Positions 22,131 through 32,955 of a DNA stretch of 64,000 bases are shown here, one piece after another. The translations under genes and the position numbers were made by a program. Within the stretch, counting starts at the first letter, position 1. Each line of letters opens with the position of its first letter. The notes beneath the pieces were generated by a model. The model was given only the letters and a program-made list of their open reading frames with translations. It was not told where the DNA came from and did not search any database. The stretch covers positions 1 to 64,000 of the forward strand of contig SDUX01000053.1 of NCBI GenBank assembly GCA_008729055.1. Reading direction: 5' to 3'. The stretch comes from Pyropia haitanensis (taxonomy: Eukaryota; Rhodophyta; Bangiophyceae; Bangiales; Bangiaceae).

Positions 22131-23561
22131 TGCCACCGCCGGCCGGCGGCTCCCCCGACGCCGCCCTCCGCGGCCGCGTCGTCTCGGCCGACGGCCGCCG
22201 GCGGGCGGCCGCGGCGCTCGCCGCGCTCGACGCGGTGGAGGCGGCGGCCGCCGCCGCTGCGGCGGCGGGGGGGGGATCCCGCCGCGGGTGCGGCGCCGCC
22301 GGGCGTCCCGGCCGCCCCTGGACGGCTTGGTTTCCCGACCGCCGCGGCGGCGGCGGGGCTGCCCGGTCGCGCCGCCGCCGCCGCTGCCGCCGCCGCGGGC
22401 GAGACGGGCGGTGTGTATGCCGCCGCGGGGCCGCCGCCGCCGCCGCCGCCACACACCGACTGGGCCGACGTCGGCGGCGGCGGTGGCGGCGGGCGGGCGG
22501 TGGCCGCGGCGGCCCCGCCGGCCGACGGGGCGGCGCCGGAGCCGGCGCCGGGCTTTACGACGGCCGCGGCGGCGCTGCGCGCGTCGGCGGGCGGCCGGCG
22601 GGCGGGCGGGGCGGCGGGCGGGGCGGCCGCGCCACCGGCGGCTGCCGCCGCCGGCCGGACGGCGGGCGTGCCGACGGCGGCCGCCGCGCTCGCGCCGCCC
22701 GCCGCCGCCGCCGCCGCCGCGGACGGGGCGCGCGGCGGGCCGTCGCCGCCCCGCGGCGCGGTGGCGGCCCCCCCCCCCCCCGCCGCCGCCGGCGCGGCGG
22801 GCTTCACCACCGCCGCCGGGCGGCCGCTCCCCCCCCGGCGGTGGGCGCCCCCCGCCCCCCCCCGGCATCGCGGCCGGCTTCACCACCGCCGGCGGGCGTC
22901 CTTTCCGTCCCCCGCCCCCCCCCCCGCCCCCCCTTCCCCCCCGGCGGCGCGTCGGGCTTTACCACCGCCGCCGGGCGGCCGCTCCCCCCCCCCCGCCACC
23001 ACCCCCGCCGGCCACCGCCGCCGCCCCCCCGCCGCCCTCCGTGTCGGCGGCGGTGCTCGGCCGCGCCGCGGCGCTGTGCATGGCGCCGGCGGGGGCGGTG
23101 GCGGCGGGCGGCGGCGGCGCGGGGGGGCGCGCGTGGACCGCGCCGCGGCGGTGGGGGCGGGGGGGGGGGGGGGGGCGCCGGCGGCGGGGGGGGGGAGTGG
23201 GGCGCCCCGTCGCCGCCTCCGCTGGGGCGCCGCCCGCCCGCTCTGGAGGCGGCCGCCGCGCCCGCGGCGGCGGGGGGGGGGGGGCACCGCCGCCGCCGCC
23301 GTCGGCGGCGGCGGCGCCCTGGCGGCGGCGGCGCGGCCGCCGCGGCGGGTGCTGGGCGGGCTCGTCTCCGACGCGCGGGCGCTGCTGAGCGACCTGCCGC
23401 CGCCCCCGCCTGGCGCCGCCGCCGCCGCCGCCACCGCCGGCGGGGCAGCGGCCGCCGCGGGCGGCGGCGGCGCGCCCCCCCCCCCTCGCCCCGGCCGCCG
23501 GAACACGTGCCGCACGGGCGGATCGAGGTGGTCGGGCGGCTCGCCCCCCTCCCCGCGTCGC

Positions 23562-23597
<36 letters not shown>

Positions 23598-24060
23598 CGG
23601 CCGCGGCTGCCGGCGGGGGCGCTGACGGAGCTGGCGCCGCTGGTCCTCGGCGGGCCCGCCGTGGCGGTGGCGTACGTCTTCCCGCCGTGGCGGTACGACG
23701 CACCGGGGGGGGGGTGGGGGGGGGGGGAGCGGCACTGGGGGGGACGGCGCTGGGGTGGATGGCGCTGGTGGCGGCGGCGGCGGCGGCGGTGGGGGAGGCG
23801 GGGGAGGCGGGGGCAGCGGCGCGCCCGCCGCCGTTCGGGGGGGAGGGTGCCCGCGCCGCCCTGCTGCGCCACTTCTGTACCTACTTCGGCACCCGCAGGG
23901 TGTTGGCGGTGGCGGCGGCGCTGCCCGAGGGGGGGGGACGGGGGGGGGGGGGGGCAGGAGGAGCGTCGCCGCGGAGGCGGGCGGCCGTCGCGACGTGCTC
24001 GTGGAGCGGAGGGGTTCGTGCACAGCTCGAAGAAAAAGGAGGGCGCGTTTACACTTGTGC
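19340..24060 (+). CDS. GC-extreme gene candidate with BRC-like repeats (BRCA2-like?)
   Basis: The plus strand carries protein-like segments over 4.7 kb. Between 22325 and 23070 a short motif recurs: GFPTAAAAAGL, GFTTAAAALRA, GVPTAAAALAP, GFTTAAGRPL (22800), GFTTAGGRPF (22876) and GFTTAAGRPL (22955), the last followed by VSAAVLGRAAALC (about 23041). The pattern Gly-Phe-x-Thr-Ala-x-Gly-x-x and then V-S-x-x-x-Leu-x-x-Ala is that of the RAD51-binding BRC repeat. The last copies lie in three different frames separated by C runs, so the sequence as given is not one ORF. An early segment ends at a GTGAGG donor (20442-20447). Later segments (LGGLVSDARALLSDLP, LLRHFCTYFGTRRVLAVAAA) match nothing I know, and the helical and OB folds of BRCA2 are not recognised. 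Alternative: a low-complexity protein with chance repeats. Borders are approximate. Confidence 0.35.
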
Positions 24061-24220
24061 TTCGGAGTCAAAGTCATCCACCTCTGAGCTGCCCCCGTCG
24101 GCGACCTGGCCTGCCATCGGAGCTACACACTCCTCAGGCGTTCGCTGCTCACCGGCAGGCACAAGGATATCGCGCATCCGCTTCTTGACCTCATCAATCA
24201 GGCCGTCGTCCTCGCCCGCG

Positions 24221-25434
24221 TCAGTGAGATTTCAGCGTTGACGCGTACGACGCCAGCTCCGCCGCACGGGACTGCTGCTTCATCGTCGCCGCCATAATCG
24301 AGGCATTGTCGGCAAGGTGGATGAGAGCAGCGTCGCGCTCGTCCGCCGCGCGTCGCCGCTTGCGGTTGGCGCCCGGCTGCGGTGTCCGTGTCGCCTGCCC
24401 CGTTTCATCCCCTTCCACCCCTGCGGGCCCCACGTCCGTACTCGCCAGGCTCAATGCCATGCTGTTGTTCTTGAAGAGATGGAACAAGTAGTCCAATACA
24501 GTGTCGCCATCAGAGAACTGCCCCCAGAGATCGGGATTGTTCTGCCCCGACTTGGTGTACTTGGCGTATGCAGACCAGAAGCTGGCGGCAATCTGTAAGG
24601 CGGCGACACCGACGCCATTGAGTGGAACAACAGAAAAAATCGTGGCAAAGAGCACAAGCGGTAACCATGTCAATGGAAGCAGCACAGTTTCAGCCAGCAT
24701 CGCCAATGCTGGGCACGGCACATAAAAATCCAACAACAAGTGAGCCGAAACACAAGTGCGAGCAACACAAAGCATACCTCTGCCCACTTCGCTTGCAGCG
24801 TCACGCCGGTGCGAACGTGAGGGTGGACATTCGGGTCAATGCCGCAATCGCCGCACTCGTCAGGAACTGTGAAGACGTCCTCGCCGTTGAAGACAGGTGC
24901 CACTAGCGCAACCCAGACCGCGCCACGGCTCGTACGGGCATCTTGCTGGGCTCGGCTCATAGGCCCTCGGGAGACCACCACTCCCGAGGCGACCTCCCCC
25001 AGACACATCACGTGGCCCAATCGAATCTTCTCATGCTTGGTGAACGACGGCGCGCGCTGTCGGCCCGCACGAGCGGGGGTCGTCGACCCGTCCGCTGCGC
25101 CCGACTGTGTCTGCGTCGCGGGGGTGCCTGCCACGCTCTCCGCCGGGGAAGGCACTGGGACGTCGTCTCCCGCTAGCTCGGACACTTGTGTGTCCCCCGG
25201 CATGTCGGCTACGGCAGACAGTGGGTGGTCGGAGGGGCGGGGACGGTCGTCAGCCGAGCAGGGAGGGCATGGGGGTGGTGGGGGGACAGATGCAGCCTGC
25301 GGCCCCCCACCAGCGCTGAGTGCAATGCCGCTCCGACGGCACCTCTCCTCGAGCTCTCTCTTCAGTCCGTGCGTTGACAAACCCCTCTGACGCAGCATCT
25401 CCCGCAAGCTGCGCACGGTGGGTCCGCCACTCAT
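24221..25434 (-). CDS. SAP-domain protein of transposon-accessory type, two exons
   Basis: The ATG at 25434-25432 opens directly into a SAP DNA-binding domain (PTVRSLREMLRQRGLSTHGL, residues 5-35). A Pro/Ser/Thr-rich stretch follows, then a globular part ending LQAKWAE. A GTATGC donor at 24777 and a TTACAG acceptor ending at 24593 define a 185-bp intron. Exon 2 continues in phase as IAASFWSAYAKYTKSGQNNP, then DLWGQFSDGDTVLDYLFHLF, and ends in a basic NRKRRR motif and a helical tail. Total 342 residues. The SGQN-(D/N)-W-F-D pattern is like the second ORF of Harbinger-type and related elements, where that protein binds DNA and helps the transposase enter the nucleus. A partner role for the transposase at 17.7 kb is inferred only. 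The single-copy gene alternative remains open. Confidence 0.6.
24593..24777 (-). other. Spliceosomal intron of the SAP-domain gene
   Basis: 185 bp, donor GTATGC and acceptor TTACAG on the minus strand. Splicing joins KWAE to IAASFW without a phase change and skips the in-frame continuation, which would encode a Cys-rich tail unlike either exon. Confidence 0.65.
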
Positions 25435-25849
25435 GTCCGACGGCACCTTCGCACCGCGAAGCACAGAGAGGACTCACCGCAGGCCCAGGGAGTGAGAGAG
25501 CGGGTACTGTGCGTGGGGGTAAAGTGCATGAAGAGGAAAGGAACACAGACGCACGATGTGGATGGGAGGGCGACAGGGGTGAGGTTGTCCCCTGCGCAGC
25601 GATGGGCTGGTGAAAAGCGAGGCTCCCCCTGTCTGGACACCTGCAGACGAACGGCGCTCTGGGAAGAACGGCGGTTGAGCTTCCAGTGCAAGCGCCATCG
25701 CTGCGCGGTTGGGGAAAATGTGCGGTGGTCCGTGCTCGTCCTTCAACCGCCCACGCGTGTGTGCCCGGTCCACACGGGAGCGATCTGCCGATGAAATTTT
25801 GCTGCACTGTTACCAATTGTGCGGGTTAAGCCGACGACTAAGTTCCTTA

Positions 25850-26310
25850 ATAGCGGTGGTACATTGTCACAGCCGTTGACCACGCCGATTTCGAGGTCCG
25901 TACCGTTTGTGACAGTGTGACGCGGGCGGCCAATGGGATGGCCGATACCGTCATGGTACGGTACAAAAGCGCTGGCTGCGAACGGCCCTGAGAGCGCGCA
26001 AGCTCTTCAGGGAAAATGCGCCCACGAGTGTGGTCCGTCAATGCCTCCGCTTTAAGAAGCAGGTTGCTCGCGCACCCATCTACTGCCACTCGCCGCATGC
26101 TGCGCTCGCTCACCTCCGTGGCAACTGCTGTCCGCTGGAACACTCAGTTCACTTCAGAGGCGCGCCCAAACGTGCACTCCCGCTCGAAGATCGCGCGCAG
26201 GTTTGCAGTGACGCCTGCGCACTCCCTGCTCAGCGGCCCCACCGCACGGTCCGTCGCGCATCCGGTCGCAATCACACGCCGCGGTGGGGGCATTGTGCAT
26301 CAGCCACTCG
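25850..26310 (-). pseudogene. Possible DDE-transposase helix-turn-helix remnant
   Basis: One minus-strand frame reads VIATGCATDRAVGPLSRECA and on to EVN, then TGA, then VATEVSERSMRRVAVDGCAS and KAEALTDHTRGRIFPEELA. The second part has the look of a Tc1-type HTH (V-S-x-x-T/S-x-R-R followed by a K-x-x-L-T-x-x-H-x-x-R segment). It is too short and broken to assign firmly. Confidence 0.25.
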
Positions 26311-26349
26311 CGCCTACACAGCGTAAGCGCGGGGCCCGGGAGACGCCCG

Positions 26350-29340
26350 CTTGAAGCACGGCGGTGAGGAGCTGATCAAAGATCTTGAGCGGGCAAGAAA
26401 GGCGGGCACTCCATGGACAACATCTTCGTGAGATTGGAAGACTAAGCTGTTTCGATTATGTCGGACTGGACGGAAAGCCCTGGTACATCTGCGCTCCTTC
26501 GACCCGATCTCTGGAAGCGCAGAAAAGGCGAGAAGATTTGCAATTTCCAGGGTTGTACTCCTGTCTGTATGTTGACATGATCTGTAACCATGACCGGTGA
26601 CACGAGCGTCGCACCGGCGTACCAAGGCGCTGCTTGTGCAGATGTGAGCCCGAATTCAACGGGCTTGGGGCGCCAAAAAATCCCACATGACGCTTGTGCA
26701 TCTTCCACCAGCAAGCTGGACGCACACATATAAAGCCTGTCATCGGCACATGTCATTTTCAGAAAGTAGGACAAATGAATTGCACGGACCGCGGAGATAT
26801 GGGCAGGCGACGACACTCCATGAAAATGAGACAAGCTGTCTGGGATCCACATTGACGAACGAAAAGCACGACGAAAATATCGCCCAGTTGCGTCCAGCTC
26901 TTCGTATCTGAATCAGTCAGATAATAGTCAGGAGACAGAGTAGTCCGCTGTTGCGATTTACAGATAAGGGTCCGTGGATCCATAAGATTTCAAGCCTTTC
27001 GTCTGAATAGAAAAAACAACTGAAATAGACTGTGCTGTGATTTCAACGATAGAGCGCTTAAACGCCAAAAAACTTATCTTATGTCATTTGAGAGTCAGCT
27101 TACAGATTTTTTTTCTATGATATGGATGCGAAAGCGTATGGTTGAATGGATTTGTGTCTCGTCCTGCACAAGCGTCCGAGTGACGCGATGGAGACCGAGA
27201 CATCGAGCACTGCACTAGGACGCTCAGAACTGAGCACACTCGGTCAGGTTGCTCCTCTTGTTGTCCTGCGCTGCTTGCAAGCAACTTTCTAGGGCTTTCT
27301 TACGCCTGCGTCGCTTTTTTTTGCTTGGTGATGAACCGCGCCCGAGGGGTCGTGGTCGACGCTCCTAGCCCCCCTCATGTTTGTCGAGTGTCTTTTTGCA
27401 CAATCTTACGTGAGGCGACTCATGTTAAATGAGAGAGCCACTGTCGCTGTCGTCTCACTTTCATATGCTGGATTACGGCTCTCACACTTTATGTCATTCG
27501 ACCAAGCTCTACTGCTCTTCTCAATTTGTACACACCAAGCCATGAGGTCTAGATCATGCCTGAGCCGTTCCGTTGTGGCCAGTGCGAGGGCAGCCAAAGA
27601 GCTGGTATCACAGAAGCGCAGCCGTTCCGCCATTCAATTCTTGTCACATCAACAGGTGAACCCAGCGCACCCACATCATTCGCACGACGCTCTCCTCGAC
27701 TGCTGGTCGCGCGCGACAGCAGAAGTCAACGAACATTTGCTGAAGATGCTGTTCACTGAAAAATGAATTGCAGAACCAATGAAGTCACTCTTCACGGAAC
27801 TGAAATCAACTTCTCACATAATGGCTCAAAAAATAAGGCCACATGACTTGAAGCACAAATTCGGTCTGCTTTTTCGGTGATACGTGGAACCAGATTCGCT
27901 GCACATTTCGCTCGGGAGAGCAATCAGTTCCGTTTGTGCGCCCATTTAGACGATGCGGCCCCCGTCGTGGATCGCGGCAATGGGCTCGCCAATTTGCTCT
28001 GAAGATCGCCGACGCGCAGTGTTGACCGACGTGCGGACGTGTGCGGCGTGGGCAGGGTCGTTCTGCTTCCACCACTGCGGGCAGGTCTTTAGTAACAGTC
28101 TGAGAGGGGTCGCAGATCCTCGGGATGCAACGCCGCTCAACTGATCCCTCCCGCTTGACCCCGCCTTGGCAAGTCCAGTTTAGGACGGATACCACAGCTC
28201 ATAAATGAGGCTTAACAACCACCGCGAGCTACACTCGGACACCTGACGTGTTGGTGCGTGATTGAACAAGAAAACTTTTGAGTCCCAGGGTCGATAAGAG
28301 CATAAGCACGAAAAGAGAACCAGGCAGACATCGAGGCCATGGCTTGTACTTCGGAGAGCAAGATAAACTGTAGAATAAGTTGCGCCTTTTCTGTGTACAA
28401 TGAATTCTAAAATCTTCAGAGTGTTCAGCCGTACTTCACAGAATGCTTGGCACTGAGACCGATAACAACTGTCGCGGCATGCCTTCAGAATTGCAGCGCA
28501 TGTCGCTTGAACCTGCATTCACAATGAAAAAAACATATGGTGTCCAAACGCATCCACGCAGCGGCTACCGGGCGACGCGTGGTAGACAGAGAGCGTCATC
28601 TCCCAAGCGTGCCATGTCAGCTACTGTAAATTGAAGAGCAGCTGCCGACTTCGTCAACGGAGTCAACTGATTCGACACACCTCTAGTCCGAAGCCGAACC
28701 TGACTGCCAAAAACTCAGTAGGACGTTGTTAGGAATCTATCAACAAAGAAGCACGACTTGATCTCAGCAATTGAAGCGCACGTAGACTTTGCCGGTCGCG
28801 AAGCCGGTCCTTCGGTGCCACAAGGGCTGTTCTGTGCCCCATCACACGCTTAAATCAGCGATCGTTCGACAAGAAAATTTTTTGCATTTTCGCGCTTTGG
28901 TCAGCGCTCTTCAGTGCGATCCAAAGTAAATAATCTATGCTTCGCTATCATTTACAGTCACTTGTTGTTTCTTGAGGCTACACATTGTGACCTTCTTGAA
29001 GGTGCGCGCACAATTGACAGTTGGGCCGTGTCAGATGACAGCTCCGTTTCTACGGCGTACGCTGCATTGTTAGTTTTTGCGGCGCTCTTCGACTCAGACA
29101 CTTGAGCTGCGCATTTTGCGAGCTACTGCGTATGGGTGGGTGCCTTCGAGAAATTTCAGCGGGCCGGCAACGCATTTTATGACTCTAGCACGACGTAAAC
29201 GTTCTGTCGATGTCAACCCGGAACGCGCCTCACAGCAGCTCCTGGCAGTTGCGCTCTCAGGCTCACAAAATGCCTTTCCACACCACGATCACCATGTTTA
29301 ATGCGCGCTATCGAGCCGCCCCACTAGATGGCGTGCTCAT
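26350..29340. other. Gene-poor spacer
   Basis: About 3 kb of near-balanced composition. Only short, mutually overlapping frames occur; I see no domain, clear repeat pair or RNA gene. T- and A-rich patches occur at 27000-27115 and 28860-28890. Confidence 0.5.
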
Positions 29341-29341
29341 C

Positions 29342-30148
29342 CTATGCCTGGTAAACATCAGCCCCTCGCTGCGCGTCGTAGGTAGAGCGGAAATCAAAGT
29401 CCTGCTCCCCCAATACCCACACCAGCCAAAGCTCGGAAGCCGCGGCGGCCATCACAGTGTGCACCTTCCCCGCGGGGATGACAAGGACGTCTCCGTCGGC
29501 CAGGGCAATCACCCGGCCGCCCACAATGGCAACAGCCGTCGCACTGGAGCTCTCCGGAACGGTGCCCACCGTCGCTCCCCCCGCGCCACGCCAGAAGAAG
29601 AGCACCTCCCCCACCTCGTGCGCGTGCGGCGGTATGGCCGCCGCGGCGGCTACCACTTCCACGCCCGCCGACAAGTGCGGCAGCGAGCGTGCTGTGAGCA
29701 GCGCTCGCTCTAGCCGTGGGTCGCCGTCGCCAAGCCGCCGCGCGCCGGGAACGGCTGCCAGTTCTGCCGCCGAGCGGGGGGCGCGCATGTGCCCTACAAC
29801 CCCTTCAGCGTCAGCGGTGGTAGTCGTCGTCGTCGTGGTCGCGATGATAGTAGGAGCGCCTCCGACGCCGCTTACGTGGTTTGCAGGAGTCTCGGCGCGC
29901 GGGCCTTCGCCGGCGGACGGCAAGAACCTACCGAGAAGCACGCCAAGGAAGCACGCGGCGGCAGGGAGGAGAAGGCGCGTGAGCAGCGCCGGCGCGCCTG
30001 ACGGCCGCATTACGGATGGGGATGAGGGTGGGGCGGTGGGAGGAGCCATGCCGGGGGGGCGCAGTGGGGCAGACAGAGGGGCAGTGGATGTTGACGGGAC
30101 AGGTCGCGGAATCTGGTGCGGCGCCCGGCCCAGCCAACTGTGATGCAT
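29342..30148 (-). CDS. Membrane-anchored cupin-domain protein
   Basis: 268 residues from ATG 30148 to TAG. Residues 54-76 (LLTRLLLPAAACFLGVLLGR) form one hydrophobic helix, a signal anchor or signal peptide. In-frame Met34 and Met47 are shorter-start options that keep it. A linker with eight consecutive Thr follows. Residues 163-250 are a cupin_2 barrel: motif 1 has His175, His177 and Glu181 (PPHAHEVGEVLFF), and motif 2 has Pro225 and His230 (VLVIPAGKVH). The three His and the Glu are the usual metal ligands, so metal binding is expected; the substrate cannot be told. The C-terminal half is likely lumenal or extracellular. No introns needed. Its neighbours are spacer and transposon relics, with no functional partner visible. 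Confidence 0.75.
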   Translation of the reverse strand: MHHSWLGRAPHQIPRPVPSTSTAPLSAPLRPPGMAPPTAPPSSPSVMRPSGAPALLTRLLLPAAACFLGVLLGRFLPSAGEGPRAETPANHVSGVGGAPTIIATTTTTTTTADAEGVVGHMRAPRSAAELAAVPGARRLGDGDPRLERALLTARSLPHLSAGVEVVAAAAAIPPHAHEVGEVLFFWRGAGGATVGTVPESSSATAVAIVGGRVIALADGDVLVIPAGKVHTVMAAAASELWLVWVLGEQDFDFRSTYDAQRGADVYQA

Positions 30149-30961
30149 GGGTGGAACTTACGTACACATTTACGCCAAGTGTCTGGTCAACCTGTCGAGG
30201 TGAATCATACGTGGCGCCCATCGTCTCGTAACACCAAAATTACAGAATCATTCGACCAAAAACCTTGCTCCATACGCAGAAACAAACTTATGCTGGAGTT
30301 CATCCAATCGAAAGCACCTGCGAGAGGAAAATGCATGGGAATTTAGTTGTGACTTGAATCTCATCGACTGCATTAATCTGCTTCATGCAACAAATCATGT
30401 GCTTCAGCCGTTCTCCAAAAACCGGTGCACTCAGAAAAGCCGGCAACAAGACGCCAGGAAGATTCTTCCAAAATAACCGTCTTTTTACGGAGCTACTTGG
30501 CCATCAGATAGCTTCAGGCAGGAAAACTTTCGATCCTGCTGTCTGTCGACCTCTCGTTCGCTTGACGAAGAGACAGCTGAATTGTAGCTAATCCTCAATA
30601 GGAACCTGCCTTCAATGTACCATCCTCCTGACGTAACACTAGCGATCCCGTAGGCGCGCGTCAAGTACCACCCGAAAGGGCTTGCCACAATCGATAGGTA
30701 AATTCCATCGATTGTGACAGGGAGTACTCAAGCAAGCTTCCGCGCCCGCCCTCTTCTGGCCCGAAAGCTGTCCCTCAGACGGAAGGATCGCCCGCCGGCG
30801 CACGCCTTCCACCCAATCAGAGGCGCGCGAGGGGGAGGGCTAGCCTCACCGGTTATGTGACCGTTGGGGGTTCGCAAACCACCCGACTCCTTCGCAGGGG
30901 TCGGGGAGGGGTCGCCACGCCTTCCTCGGCGGGTGTGGTCGCCCGTGGTGCTGCAGCGCGC

Positions 30962-30987
30962 GGCCGTCCACTTAGCAGTGGACGGCC
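30962..30987. repeat. Perfect 11-bp hairpin
   Basis: GGCCGTCCACT and AGTGGACGGCC separated by TAGC. It lies about 100 bp upstream of the unidentified ORF that begins at 31089. A second small hairpin (GTCGCCG/CGGCGAC) follows at about 31039-31057. They may be structural ends of the host element or part of a leader; no function is evident. Confidence 0.7.
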
Positions 30988-31088
30988 CCCGCGTGCCCCC
31001 GTAGGCGTACATATGCCGCATACCACCCGTGTTAGCTTGTCGCCGTCCCTCGGCGACCAGGTTGCCTCGTCCGTCGTGTTGACGGACC

Positions 31089-32605
31089 ATGCCGGTGCCC
31101 CACCGGTGGCGCAGCGGTATTGCGGGGGAGATCGTCTTCCGCCCGTTGTCGGAGTGGGTGCTCCGGCCGGAACAGATGACGCCGGCGGACGTCAACGCGG
31201 AGCTTATGCAGGTAGTCCCTGAACATCACCGCGCGTGTCTCCGCCGCATGGCCGAGGCGAACTGGACGCTGCCGAATCGCTTCGTCGACGTGACGGCATC
31301 GGGGCCTGTCGCAACGTGCGACAGCGTGCGCTTCCACGATGTGCACGGCGTCCCGTCGACGGGGCAGCCGGGCGTGCACGCGATCACGTACATGTCGTTG
31401 GCATTTGCCAACGAGGTGCTCCGGCAAGAGACGCGTGTGGAAGGGCTTCAACCGTGGCTGCGCGGTCTCTTCTTCGTGGCGTGCAAGCGCTTCGAACGGC
31501 GGCACTCATCCCCGGTACACGCGGTGGCGCTGGCGTTCGATCGCCTGCGGCGAGAGTGGCCCCAGGCCCGTTTCGTAGAGGGTGAACTGTACGAGGGGCA
31601 GGACATGATGTACACCCCGACGTCCGCTATGCGGCCCGCCCTCGTCGGGTTGAGTGCTCTCCTTCGACACCATGCCTCTGTGTCGTATTCCGAGCGCCGC
31701 CCCGTCGACATGGACATGTCGATGCATGGTGGGGGGTACTTGACGAGCCGCCGTCGGCCGTCTAGCGTCGTTGGCCGTCGCCGCGTGGTGGTGACGTCCT
31801 GCGGGTTCCTCTGCCCATTGTGGGCCCGGTGGTTGGACGCTACCTAACCCTCCGCCGCCGAGGAACTTGTAGCGTTATTGGTCGTTCTCCGGCCCTTGTC
31901 CGCCCCGCGTCGCCACCGCCAGAGGACAAAGAGCTACCAGAACGAACGGGCCAGAAAGTCCTACACACACTTGGCCAACTCAACGCCCGGAGGTAAGGGA
32001 AAAAGGCTAAAGCCCAAGGGAAAGGAGAACCCAAAGCAACGTTGCTTTACAAGAACGATCTCGCGTGGCCCGCAGGCCAAGCCCCCAAGAGCTCTCCACA
32101 CCACTTTCCGAGGGGCCACCAGGGCGCCCCCTCTCAGGGGCGTCTCCAGCGGGCCAAGTGCCAGCGAGCACGTGCCCCGCCGGGGCACCCCGCACCACGC
32201 TCAAGTCCGTCCACTCAGATACAAGCGAAAAATCCTCACACAGGTGCAATCCGCCCAAAAACCCAATGGAAAAAAAGAGCGAAAAGCACGAAATCACGCA
32301 GTAAAAATCCATAAGAACAAATACAAGAGAAACCATAAATGGCAAGCCACCAAGTCTAAACAGGGGAAAGGCCGCCACAACTGCTACCCTGAACGAGTCC
32401 GCCACCATGCCCCCGCGGGCCATGCAGCCACGCGGCCCCCGCGGGCCGCCAGGTAACGCGGGACCGCCGCAACGCAGGTCTCGTCAGGCCGCCACAGTTG
32501 GCCCCTAACGTTACAGAACTCGTGCCTTTGCCCGAGTTGTTCGCGGACGCCGGCTTGAGCTCCCCTCCGACGATGCCCATGCTGGCGGAGTACGCGTAGT
32601 CCTAC
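31089..32605 (+). pseudogene. Left part of a large unidentified ORF (element host of nested insertions)
   Basis: ATG 31089 opens a 252-codon frame with ordinary protein character (WVLRPEQMTPADVNAELMQV, YMSLAFANEVLRQETRVEGL, ALAFDRLRREWPQARFVEG) ending in TAA at 31845-31847. A lower-quality stretch (31900-32450) follows, perhaps another insertion. Coding quality returns in frame 2 near 32480-32599 (APNVTELVPLPELFADAGLS), with TAG at 32597-32599. It is interrupted after 32605 by a TRIM and resumes after it and after the copia element (see 37827). No family is recognised. Size and surroundings suggest a gag-like or virus-like structural ORF, which is inference only. Confidence 0.45.
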
Positions 32606-32720
32606 TGTGAGAATCCAAAATGCACGCCCACCGTTAAGCCAGGTCAAGTGCTCATGGAACGACGCACCGCCGCCAGGTTCACATGACACAGAGAAATATT
32701 CACATACATCCCTATTCACA
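32606..32720 (-). repeat. TRIM terminal repeat (3' copy)
   Basis: 115 bp; differs from the other copy at two positions, including one in the ACGCC(C/G)ACC stretch and one in CTCATG(G/C)AAC. Confidence 0.85.
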
Positions 32721-32809
32721 TTCACCCGTGACCGGCCGTCGCGTACAGTCTCGCACAGCAACGCACACCGCAGGAATTGAACCTGCCCCCACACCCAGAG
32801 AAGCTACCA

Positions 32810-32924
32810 TGTGAGAATCCAAAATGCACGCCGACCGTTAAGCCAGGTCAAGTGCTCATGCAACGACGCACCGCCGCCAGGTTCACATGACACAGAGAAA
32901 TATTCACATACATCCCTATTCACA
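32810..32924 (-). repeat. TRIM terminal repeat (5' copy)
   Basis: 115 bp partner of 32606-32720. On the minus strand it is followed immediately by the TGGTAGC primer-binding site. Confidence 0.85.
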
Positions 32925-32955
32925 CCTACCTTGGGGACGCCAGCCACGTCGCGTG

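Larger units (their letters stand above)
32606..32924 (-). mobile_element. TRIM (terminal-repeat retrotransposon in miniature), 319 bp
   Basis: Two 115-bp direct repeats (32606-32720 and 32810-32924; two differences seen) start TGTGAGAATCC and end ATTCACA, and they flank 89 bp with no ORF. The 5 bases before and after are identical (CCTAC at 32601-32605 and 32925-32929), a target-site duplication. On the minus strand the interior begins TGGTAGCTTCTCTGGG directly next to the repeat, a primer-binding site for a tRNA ending GCTACCA. That sets the orientation as minus. It is non-autonomous and needs enzymes from another LTR element. Excising it with one duplication copy restores the host reading frame. 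Confidence 0.8.

Noticed and set aside
32745..32810. tRNA gene on the minus strand
   Set aside because: A perfect T-arm and B box are present, but no acceptor, D or anticodon stems can be drawn around it. It is better read as a tRNA-like piece in the TRIM.
32607..32924. Tandem exon duplication (both 115-bp copies encode similar minus-strand peptides)
   Set aside because: The TG...CA ends, adjacent primer-binding site and exact CCTAC flanks identify them as terminal repeats of a TRIM.
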